DNA from: Punica granatum
Lineage: Eukaryota; Streptophyta; Magnoliopsida; Myrtales; Lythraceae
Direction of reading: 5' to 3'
NCBI RefSeq assembly: GCF_007655135.1
Contig: NC_045130.1
Coordinates: forward strand, 15,996,001-16,060,000
DNA length: 64,000 nt
Shown here: in pieces, positions 47,778 to 58,030 of the stretch
Position numbering within the stretch: position 1 is the first letter of the stretch
Layout: each line of letters opens with the position of its first letter
Notes under the pieces: generated by a model
What the model was told of the DNA's origin: nothing
What the model saw: the letters and a program-made list of their open reading frames with translations, nothing else
The model's database searches: none
Made by a program: the position numbers and the translations under genes

Positions 47778-49075
47778 ATGGCAACCCATGTTCTCTTGAT
47801 TGTGCTCCCAGCTCTTCTATTCTCCGTTATCATGGCTGATCACATTCCATTGCAGGATTTCTGTGTTGCAGATGTCGGTAACAACCGAGGTATAATATAC
47901 ATTAGCTTATTATATAGGATAAATTTTACCATACAATATGATATTTTGAAAATTTTCACCTGGTAGCACATATTATATTAATTTTATCAAATTACACGAT
48001 ATTTTAAAATTTTTCATCGCATAGTACGACGTCAATTTTCCATCAATTCTTAATAGAAAGTTAACATGGTCGACGTGTGGGCCCACCCTTGCATAGCTGG
48101 GCTTTTTGTGCGGCCCCAACGGCTTCTTCCCATGATATAAAATGGGCAATTTGACAAAATTAATACTAAGTGTGCTACATTATGAAAAAATTTTAAAATC
48201 CGTGCTATATTGTGAAAAGTTTTAGGGCCCACAAAAAGTCCAGCTATGCAAGGTGGGCAAAAAACGTCGACCACATTAGCTCTCCGTGAGGGAATGATTG
48301 GAAAATTGACGTTGTGTTATGCCATGAATAAAATTTCAAAACATTGTGCAATTTGGTGAAATTAATATAATATATGCTATATGATGAAAAATTTCAAAAT
48401 GTTGCTCTGTACAGTGAAATTAACCCAATTATATAACCGGCTAATGATAGGCTATTGCGTCATTATGGGAATTGTCAGATTTTTGCGAAAGGTGTTGATG
48501 AAAATTATATTGATAATTAATTGGCTTTTATTGAAGCAGTACTAGTGAACGGGCTTTCCTGCAAGGACTCAAAGACTGTCCAAGCCAATGACTTCTTCTT
48601 CAGCGGTCTTCATCTCCCGGGCAACACATCGAACCCTGTTGGGTCGAGGGTCACCCCAGTGACCGTGACCCAACTTCCGGGTCTCAACACCCTTGGCATC
48701 TCTATGGCCCGTATCGACTACACACCGTGGGGCATCAACCCACCCCACACTCACCCACGAGCCAGTGAGATCTTGACCGTCCTGGAGGGAACCCTAGAGG
48801 TCGGCTTCATCACCTCCAACCCCGACAACCGCCTCATCACCAAGGTTTTGAGCAAGGGCGACGTGTTCGTGTTCCCAGTCGGCTTGGTCCACTTCCAGAG
48901 GAACGTGGGGAAGGTGAACGCAGTTGCTATTGCCGCCCTGAGCAGCCAGAACCCGGGGGTCATCACGATCGCCAATGCTGTGTTCGGGTCGAAGCCCGCC
49001 GTCTCTGCTGACATCCTTGCCAAAGCTTTCCAGGTGGATTCCGGTGTCATCAATAAGTTACAGTCAAAGTTCTAG
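47778..49075 (+). CDS. Germin-like protein, copy 2 (secreted cupin)
   Basis: Two exons, 47778-47889 and 48540-49075, of exactly the same lengths as in copy 1; 215 aa. The signal peptide ends at MAD; box A QDFCVAD, box B with the His-x-His...Glu ligands ([11 protein letters not shown]) and box C with the third His are intact. The second exon differs from copy 1 at about 14 of 178 residues, whereas the first exon differs at about a third. The function expected is that of copy 1: an apoplastic Mn cupin, possibly with superoxide dismutase activity. The intron is 650 bp against 269 bp in copy 1, because it holds a foldback element. Confidence 0.94.
47916..48426. mobile_element. Foldback MITE in the germin-like gene 2 intron
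   Basis: About 510 bp, with arms of more than 150 bp: GGATAAATTTTACC, then TTTGAAAATTTTCACC, TATATTAATTTTATCAAAT and GACGTCAATTTTCC on the left; GGAAAATTGACGTTG, ATTTGGTGAAATTAATATA and GAAATTAACCC, inverted, on the right. The central GGGCCCACAAAAAGTCCAGC and TGGGCCCACCC blocks also pair. Flanked by TATTATATA and AATTATATA (8 of 9 the same), suggesting a 9-bp target duplication of Mutator type. Confidence 0.75.
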
Positions 49076-50924
49076 AAGGATGACAAGAGTATGGGGCCAA
49101 GGAGTTCGGCGCTATGGAGTATAATAATTTATACGAACCATGGCTCAGTTTGTCTTTATGTGCTTATTTTTGCGTATCTGTAATTGATTTGTTTGGTGTG
49201 GGGAGTGTTATATTTGTTGACCATTTGGCATTCATTTATTCTATCCGATGTTTGTTGTCTGAAATCATCATTGTTATTCTTGGATGAATTTTTATAATCT
49301 CATTCCTTTCTATGTTTTGGAGTTTGCATAAATGACTTTCCTTTCTTATCTTAATTTTCCTAAGATTTATGAAAATTTGATAGATCAGATTGCTAAGGGT
49401 TGTTATTTTTTTGGTTATAAATGAGGATCTTAGAGTAAATACAATGAAATAAAAATCCTAGTAGTTAGGGGGCGCGGGTACTTTCACAACGAGTAGAATC
49501 TGAAATCATCTAGTACTTTCGCAAGTTTATATGGCGAGGGTTGCCTTACATTTTTAAGAGAAGCCTTTTAAATAATAATAAATCTTACAGCCATTATATC
49601 ACCACTTTTGGTGAATGCCCTCCCTGGAATTTTCCGATAACCCATCGTCTATTACTTTACCCAAAGTAAAGTATATCATCTTATACTAAAGCTAATGCAA
49701 GGATGGAACGGAATGAGGAGGCAAAGAGACAATTTTTTATATCAAAATCTCCATCATTTGTGTAACCAAAATGTTCAACTTTTAAAAGGGGTTAATCTGG
49801 CTCGAACTGAATTAATAATGGCCTGTAATTAGTACATAGGAAAAAACTTCATCTTTTAATTTTTTTTTTCTTTTTGGGGTCCTAGAAAATTAAATAAAAT
49901 TTAAAACAAAATGGGGGAGATTCTAGTTTGCGGCCGTGTCTATTGGCTGGAAAAATCCTGAAAATTGCAATCGTATGGAACACCAAAATTTTTAAAGCCA
50001 ATTAGGATCAGCCCATGAGATGCTACGTACTTGCATGTCCGCCATTGATTGTGCGGTTGGTGGGTATGAGGAAAGTAAGGTGCCGACCAAATTTCGAACT
50101 TATTTTCCTGTCCTCCAAAGTGTATTGTGAATCACAGAAGAAACTACAGTAAAGGAACCAACAAATATTCATGGAGTGATAAGCAACTTCAAATTTTGTA
50201 AAGAGGATAACACAAGTTCGAATTCCAAAAAGCATACTTATTGTGAGAGGAAATAACCATAAATGCTCGATCTCTCGAAATTGCGGAAATAATGTCACTC
50301 ATAATTTTTCATTATACTAGATCAATGACCTCAAAAATAAATGAAAAAATATAAGAAAATAAAAAGATGCATTTTCTTAACAGGCGACACAAAAAGGGCC
50401 GATGACGAAAACATGGTCATGAATAATTTGTAATTCGTAAAGTAGGTCCACGTTGGGTCATGTTGCTTCTCCCAGATCATTTGATAACTTCATCATATTA
50501 CTTATCAAAATGAGTAAGGATCAATCTACATCTAGGACATAATCTACTGCATAACCGATACAATTTTCGGAACCGTGAAGGACTCTATTTATTTCGTATC
50601 GAGAATTACTTTAAGAAATTAATTGAAACGAAAAGCCCATTTTGTAATGATAATCAAGGAAGAGAGTCCAATCCCTTACTAGGACAAATGAATTCAGAGA
50701 GAAAAACAATTACATGTTGTGTCAGTTCATATTTGCTTTGCTTGCGACTAGTTAGCATATACCCTCCGTTTGGATTGAGGAAAACGGAAAACAGAGTTAA
50801 AGAAAAAGGAGGGAATAGAAAGTTGAAGGAGTTTTTAAAAATTCTATACAATGTTCCCTCCACTCCCTTATCATTTATTTCCTTCTCATTCAAACAAGCT
50901 GGTAGGGCTGTTATGGCAAAAAAA
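49076..50924. other. 3' flank and intergenic DNA, no gene seen
   Basis: The 3' UTR of germin-like gene 2 probably covers the first 200 bp. No other coding or RNA gene is visible. Confidence 0.5.
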
Positions 50925-51346
50925 TTAGGATAAATTGCACTAGCGATCTAAAAAGTTTTATAAATATTTCAATATGATACAAAAAGTTTTTTTTGCTACT
51001 TGATGGTACAAAATATTTCAAAGTTTCAGTATAGTACAAACCGTCATATCGCCATTGATACCGTTAAGCCGACGCTGATTGTGCAAAATCAATTTTTGTG
51101 GGACGTTACATGATGGTGCAAAATATTTTGAAGTTGTAACTTAATAGTACAAAATATTTTACGTAAGTTACATGATAGTGCAAAATTTACAGTCTTATAA
51201 AGGATGGCTTGACGGCGTCAATGGTGAGATGACGGCTTGTACTATACTAAAACAACTTTGAAACATTTGATACCATCGAGTAGCAAAAAAAACTTTTTAT
51301 ACCATATATTTATAAAACTTTTTGGACCATCAGTACAATTCACCTA
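50925..51346. mobile_element. Long-TIR MULE-like non-autonomous element, copy 2
   Basis: Same family as 21790-22590: starts GGATAAATTGCACTAGCGATC and ends GGACCATCAGTACAATTCACC, with shared inner blocks TACTTGATGGTACAAAATA, TTTCAAAGTT and TGACGGCGTCAA. It is shorter because it lacks the AT-rich centre. Confidence 0.75.
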
Positions 51347-52813
51347 AAAAACTAATAATGTAGAATTGTTTCGGGCCGAGTTCCGGAATGTGGTAAGGTC
51401 CGGTTTAAGCCTTATTGGAATTGCCGCTGGCACGACCGCTATGGGAAGCGTGGGCCCCACAAGTGTTACAGTTAGATCCGGCGGCGATAAAGAAGTTAGT
51501 TGGAGGGTTAGGAAGCCGATGTCTCTCCTTCAGCCCAGAAGCCACCAAGCCGAGCTTGCCTAAGGGTGTTAATGGCTTGAAACTTTTCTTTAATGAAATA
51601 AAATAATTAATGGCTTAAAACTATTCCAACTTCTGTCCATGTAAGGCATCATTGACCTATCGGGATGTGACACATGTCACTTTACCACCAACTCGACAAA
51701 AAATAGATGTGCCAGTGCCACCAATAAATAGGTGATCATCGACCTATCATACTAGAACAGTCGGTTTAATTTGTGAGTTATATTTCTAAAATTTTAACCC
51801 TACTCATTATATAATAAAAATTAATAATACAATCATTATTTTTTTTATTCAATTTTTTTAATTATTCAATTTATTTTTTAATGATAAATTATCTAACTAT
51901 TCATTACTTTTTTCACAATTCAACAACACAAAATATTACTCATTCTCAACTATTCATTACCTTTTCACACTTTTTCTCATAATTCAATAACACAATTATT
52001 ACAAATCTATTAAAATCAAAACTCAACTCTACTTAACTCTAAAATCAATCACACCAAAAATAAAATTCAAATGAGAGTTCCTTCTCTAATGGAGAGAATT
52101 CCTCAATCTATCAGATAAAAAATTTGACTATTTTTAAGGTCTTCTTTAAGTTAGCTTCTTCTGCTTCATTAGGCTTAGATGAGTGGAGTCATCATTGTTA
52201 ATTGAGAGTTTTCATTTATGTGCTTGAGCGAGTGTCTCGTGTATATTCTTTGATATCAATGAAATTCTCCATTTATTCGAAAAATAAATAGGAGACCATA
52301 TCTCATTTTCTGTGAATGCACCACATTTTCATTCATTTTACCATCTAAATTCATTTTAATAGTTAATGCTAAAAATTCTGTTTTTTAAGTTTTTCATTCT
52401 AACTAATCATACAATTTCCGACCATGATCAACCCGAAGTAAAACATTAAATTCAAGATTCAACCACATAAGGCTCGACAAGACTCTCGTTTCTCAAGCTC
52501 TAATTTGTAATTCATATGATTTAACTATTATCGGCATTTTGACTGAAGCAAGAAGAGCGTCCATTCGTTTTTTATTTACATCAAGGAACGGATCAAATGC
52601 TTTCTTCCCTTTTAGCTACTATTAACATCACAATTTGACCTTTCCTTTAATTCCAAGGACAAGCCGAGCCGAGCCACGTCATAGTTGCTTCAGCTCTCAG
52701 TCTGTCTTTTTTTTTTGTTAAACCACATAATAAAACTGAAACCGCTATTTTTCCATCTCACATTTTCTTCCCCACAGTGTATTCCCCTGTTTCCTCCATT
52801 GCCGCCATAAACA
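51347..52813. other. Intergenic; one AT-rich MITE-like element; upstream region of the MATE gene
   Basis: 51790-52070 carries AATACAATCATTATT, CAACTATTCATTAC and CTCAACTCTACTTAACTCTAAAA in the order also found at 61200-61440, so it is a dispersed element. 52650-52813 would hold the promoter and 5' UTR of the MATE gene. The short frames at 51366-51606 are not recognised. Confidence 0.5.
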
Positions 52814-55800
52814 ATGCAGCTCAGAGCTCTAACCCACCCTTCTTCCTCTCACACTGCATCATCAATTCCCCTTCCTGCAAGCCCGAAACGCCTCCACTCT
52901 CTCCCTCAGCAGCTACTCCTCACATCCCGCAATCCATCCCGCTCTTCCCCGCTCCGTCTTGCGTCATTACCACAAATAACCCCCAAGAACCGCCACTGGA
53001 GCTTCCTCCCTCCTCCCTCCTGCATCGCCTCGGACCAGCAAGACCTCATCGACGACCGCCCTGCTGAAATCCCCATCAAGAATGCGGAGAATGGGGCGCC
53101 AATATCAGCGCCGACAGAGCAGGGAGCGGCGGCATTGAGCAAGAAGAGAGAGGACCTGGCAAATAGGAGCTTATGGGATCAGATCAAGGAGATTGTCATG
53201 TTCTCGGGGCCCGCGACGGGGCTGTGGATCTGCGCGCCGCTGATGAGCCTCATCTCGACCGCCGTGATCGGCCAGGGGAGCTCAACGGAACTCGCTGCTC
53301 TAGGTCAGTGACTGCTACTACTGCCAGCAGCGGTAGTTCCTCCATAGGAGAATCTGAATAAACATTTTCAGTTGGGTAGATAGTTAGGTGTGAATGAAAT
53401 GTCCTTAATTTGGACGGTCTCTGTTCCCTCCTACTCTATTTTCAGTTAGGAGAATTTACCTAAAATGACTCATGATTTATCCGTTTTGTCAAATTTATCA
53501 TATATTTTTTTATCAAATTTATCCCATGGTTTACTTTTTGCATCAAATCTATCCCGACATTATCTTTTTCGTTGACATTTAGTGGCCGTGCTGACGTGAC
53601 ACTCACGTGGCAAGTGTGGCCTAATATCTCTCTACGTGTCACGTCAGCATAGCCGTTAAATGTTGACAGAAAAAATAACGTCGGGATAGATTTGATGCAA
53701 AAAGTAAACTATGGAATAGATTTGACCAAAAAAACATATGATAAATTTGACAAAACGAGTAAACCGTATGCCATTTTAGGTAAAAACCCCTTTCAGTTAT
53801 TTATACTTATTTTTCAAGGCCCGCGCATTTCTAACTTTTGAAAGATCCGAAAAATAAATATTGAGTTCCTCGACTTTTGATAATTTACATTCAAATCCTT
53901 TAGTTAGGCATCGTCTCGAAGTAACCCCGTCATTTGGGCATGGTATAGGAATATTATTTCCCAGGCATAGTACTTTCTGGAGACTACTGATATAAGAAAG
54001 AGTTCTGAGGGTGAAAATGCAAAAGAATAAAAAGATCCCCCGGAGTGAAATTATATAAGACAATGTCTGGAATTCATGAAATTTGTTACCAGCATTCGCT
54101 TGCTACATAAGGTTCCGCAATTCAATGGTTTAAATGTTGACAGGTCCCGGGACGGTCTTTTGTGACAACATGAATCTTTTGTTTATGTTCCTCTCCATTG
54201 CTACTTCAAATATGGTTGCCACTTCGCTCGCTAAAGGAGTAAGCTCTTCAAGGCTCTCGTTTTCAATCTCATGTTCAAGTTTTCATAAGCTGCAAAATAG
54301 ATTCTGAGAAATTTGGACCAAAAAAAAAAATATATGCTTGATATTCGGATCATGTGTCAAAGGGATTGGTTGGTGAATGCAGCTCGGTTAAAATCTCTTA
54401 TATTGTTGCAGGACAAGAATGATGTGCAGCACCAAATATCAATCCTGCTGTTTATCGGATTGACCTGCGGCACCTTGATGCTCTTGTTCACGCAGTTCCT
54501 TGGTTTCCAGGCACTCACCGGTACTGCATCAATATCGATCTTTTGCTGTTTCGACCAATAAAATGATTCACTTGAAAGGTCCCGTGTATTTTTTTTTTCC
54601 CCCTGTTCTAAACAATCAGCTTACTCGATTGCATGTTTTCTGACTTACTGTTTTCAGCTTTTGCCGGGGCCAAGAACGCACACATTATACCTGCAGCCAC
54701 TAAATATGTTCAGGTTCGTTCTGTTTCCCATTATACAAATGCCGGTTTTCTTATCTTTTACAACTAATACTTGTTATTTTTGTAATTGGAACTCGACCTT
54801 TTGCTGCACTGACTTGCTGGTTAAAACAGCATATCAGTATTTGACATTTAACTGACTTCCAATCTAACACCCAATATTAGACATGTCCGCCACTATAATT
54901 CCACTCGAGCATACCCAATCATTCGGGACTTTCTTTTCTTGACAGATTCGTGGTCTAGCATGGCCAGCAATTCTCTATGGATTGGTTGCTCAGAGTTCAA
55001 GGTGCCAATACGAGCCTCTTAATCTGCCTGCTCAGCCTGATCTGTATTATGTTCCTTTTTGAATAGATTATCTGTTTACAATTTGGGAATACAACCTCCG
55101 CAACTCTGGCACTGTAAACCACATAAAAGATAGTCTGTCATTTTACTGAGCATATCCCATGAATTTTACACTCACAACCTTATGCTCGTATTCTGTATTT
55201 TACAGCCTTGGCATGAAGGACTCCATGGGCCCCTTGAAGTCCCTTTTAGTTGCTAGTACAGTGAACGGTCTCGGCCACTTAGTCCTATGCAGCATGTTAG
55301 GCTACGGCATAGTTGGAGCGGCATGGGCAACACTGGCTTCCCAGGTATCCATACGTGAGCTCATAGCTTAGGGTCATGACCATACTTTCTCGAGATGGCA
55401 GCTTATCTATTGATTTTTCATCAGTTTACACGTTCGTCTTGCTCTAGTAATTCGCACATTGCGCAGATTGTTGCAGCATACATGATGATTCAAGCCCTGA
55501 ACAAGAAAGGGTTCAACAGCTTTGCCGTCTCTGTCCCATCAGCTAGCGAATTTCTTCAGATATTCGGAATTGCTGCTCCTGTGTTCGTGACAATGTTTTC
55601 AAAGGTCAGCTCTGCCTCATGTTTTTCTCTCTCTACAGGATAATTGCGAAGCATGGCAACGTCAGCAACACATTTTTTGATGTTTCAGGTTGCTTTCTAC
55701 TCTCTCATTACATATTTCGCTACAGCTATGGGAACCAATACAGTTGCTGCTCACCAGGTTAGTCTTCATTCTTGTTGAAGAGTTTATTTGCATATGTTAA

Positions 55801-57232
55801 GCCAAAATCAGTATGATTTCGGCCGTAGACTCCTAGCCATCTCATATATTATTGATATTGACTGACTTGTTCTGCATATTCAGGTCATGATTCAAATGTA
55901 CGGAATGTGTGTGGTGTGGGGTGAGCCTCTTTCTCAAACAGCTCAGTCATTCATGCCCGAGTTGATGTACGGAAAAAATCGGAGCTTAGAGAAGGTACTC
56001 TTTTATTTAGCAGTATGATCGAGTTTTCCTTTAGGCATTTCTTTTCCTTTTCTCTCCCTGGGATTTTCATCCTCTGAGCTCTAAAGATATGTTGAAAACG
56101 AACAGGCCCGGATGCTCCTGAAATCTCTCATGATTATTGGAGCTATTCTTGGATTGGTCATATCTGCTATAGGAGCTTCCGTCCCTGGTCTCTTCCCAAA
56201 TATTTTCACATCGGATCCAAACGTCATACAAGAGGTTGGTTTCAACTTCCAGACTGCAACAACAGTTTTTCTAATTTGACCAATTTGATCATCAAGCCTG
56301 CATTTCGCACCATAGAGCATGCTTACGACCTTTGAGAGAGAAAAATCTGATAATATCTCCATCCGTATTAGTGATTGCAGATTCCGTAATCTTGTTATCC
56401 AGTCTTTATTCACTGTTTAAGTTAGAATTAGGAGTCTGTAATGTTTTCCAAGACTCGTTCGTCTTTCTTTGCATATACTTGATGCCATAAGTATATATGC
56501 CTCTTCTAAAAAGCATTAACAAACTTATCTTGCAGATGCACAAGGTCTTGCTTTTCTTCTTCATCGCCCTATCTGCAACTCCATGTACTCATAGCCTCGA
56601 GGGAACATTGCTGGTAAGTCCCATTCAGTTCGTAAATCAATGACCAATGCATGTCTCCTCATAATAATCCACTCTGAATCTGCCCTTCAGCCCGAGACAA
56701 TGTATAGTTCGTTCACTTTGACACTCCATGAGAACGTCTTATGTGATTACGCTGAAGCATCATCATCCACTAATTCTGCTACTCTTTCTTCGTGCAGGCA
56801 GGACGGGACTTCAAGTTTGTTAGCTTAGCAATGAGTGGATGCTTCTGCCTCGGTGCCCTTCTCCTTTACGTAAGTGAACATCTCAGGAATTTCCATTAAG
56901 TATCATGATATCTTTTATGATTTCGTAACGACATTTGCAACGTTTCTCTCATCTTCATTATCAGCTCGTAAGCAGCAGAGGATTTGGATTGCCAGGCTGC
57001 TGGTGTGCACTCGTTGGGTTCCAATGGGTAAATTTTCACATACTTAATGCTCTCACAAAGTCTCAAATGTTCAGTTGTCCTTTCAATTTAGCCTTGAATT
57101 CTCTAATGCTCGAATGATTCTTCCTTTCAGGCTCGATTCTTCCTTGCACTCAAGCGCCTCCTCGCTCCAACCGGCATGCTGTACTGCGAAAGCCCGAGCC
57201 AGCATCAAGTTGGGAAGTTGAAAGCTGCTTGA
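52814..57232 (+). CDS. DTX46: Plastid MATE transporter, DTX46 / EDS5-like
   Basis: Fourteen exons: 52814-53303, 54144-54238, 54412-54520, 54658-54713, 54946-55001, 55206-55344, 55467-55604, 55689-55757, 55884-55994, 56106-56234, 56536-56613, 56798-56869, 56965-57027, 57131-57232; 1707 nt, 568 aa. Residues 1 to about 90 are Ser/Pro/Arg-rich and poor in acids, as in a chloroplast transit peptide. The MATE fold starts near [18 protein letters not shown] and includes DTAVIGQ-like [58 protein letters not shown] and [13 protein letters not shown]. These blocks and the KLKAA end fit Arabidopsis DTX46 (EDS5H); EDS5 itself exports isochorismate from plastids for salicylate synthesis. Whether this gene is the EDS5 or EDS5H orthologue, and its substrate, are inference. 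All splice sites are GT-AG. Intron 1 holds a MITE. Confidence 0.92.
53449..53790. mobile_element. MULE-type MITE in intron 1 of the MATE gene
   Basis: 342 bp flanked by a perfect 9-bp direct repeat, TTTCAGTTA, at 53440-53448 and 53791-53799. Inverted arms of about 115-140 bp: TTTACCTAAAATG, CCGTTTTGTCAAATTTATCA, TTTACTTTTTGCATCAAATC and ATCCCGAC on the left have near-identical complements on the right. The 9-bp duplication and long TIRs are the Mutator hallmark. No transposase. Confidence 0.92.
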
Positions 57233-58030
57233 TTGGGAGTATGCAATCGAAAAATTCAAAGGAAACTTCTGAGAGATGGCGTTTTCAAATGCATATCTAA
57301 AGCTTCCGCCAGTGGCATCTCCTCCCTGCGTTTACATTTATGGGCTTCTCATTCTTTGATGCCTCAATTGGGCAAAGGGCACATTTGCTAAGTTACAAAA
57401 AATTTAGATGCAATTTTTTACCCCAAAAAAAAAATGTAATTTCATAGATTTAGCTGGTCTATATGTTATTGTGTCAACAGAATCACTATTCGCTAGGGAT
57501 TTTTGGAGAAAATAGGTTATCTGCAATTCTTGATTGTAATAAAGAATCGCTTATTTAAACATGAAGGCCGTGCCTCTGGATAAATAAAGCAATTGTAACT
57601 CCAAATCTCGAATGAGAAGAGGGCAGATGTCGTTGTTGATTCCATTGATCAAAGGTTCACAAGCCGGAGGAGATACATACAAGGGAGCACCCTAAGTTTT
57701 TCCTCCAAACTACCACCACCACTCTTAATACTACGTACAAGAGAAATATAGTATCCATCCTCTTCATCCAATGGCTCAGTATTTACTTCACTCGTAATTG
57801 TACATCTCCAACCGGTGGCAGTTCAAGATTCGATGCAAGGATGGAAGTATACGAGTTCTTCGGGACAAAAAAGTTCTCACATGCATGGGTTGAGAAATCT
57901 CACGCCTTGCTGCTCCCACGACGAGCTCGGGCAGTCATTCTTGATGCTTGTCCATTCTTCTGCATATCAAAAGACAGTGTACCACCATCAGCATTAAGCA
58001 GCAGCTGAAAGTAGAATTTCCTTAGGAAGA
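57233..58030. other. Convergent 3' ends of the MATE and CRM genes
   Basis: The MATE 3' UTR (AATAAA-like signals at about 57539 and 57585) and, on the minus strand, the 3' UTR of the CRM gene. No other gene is visible. Confidence 0.55.
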
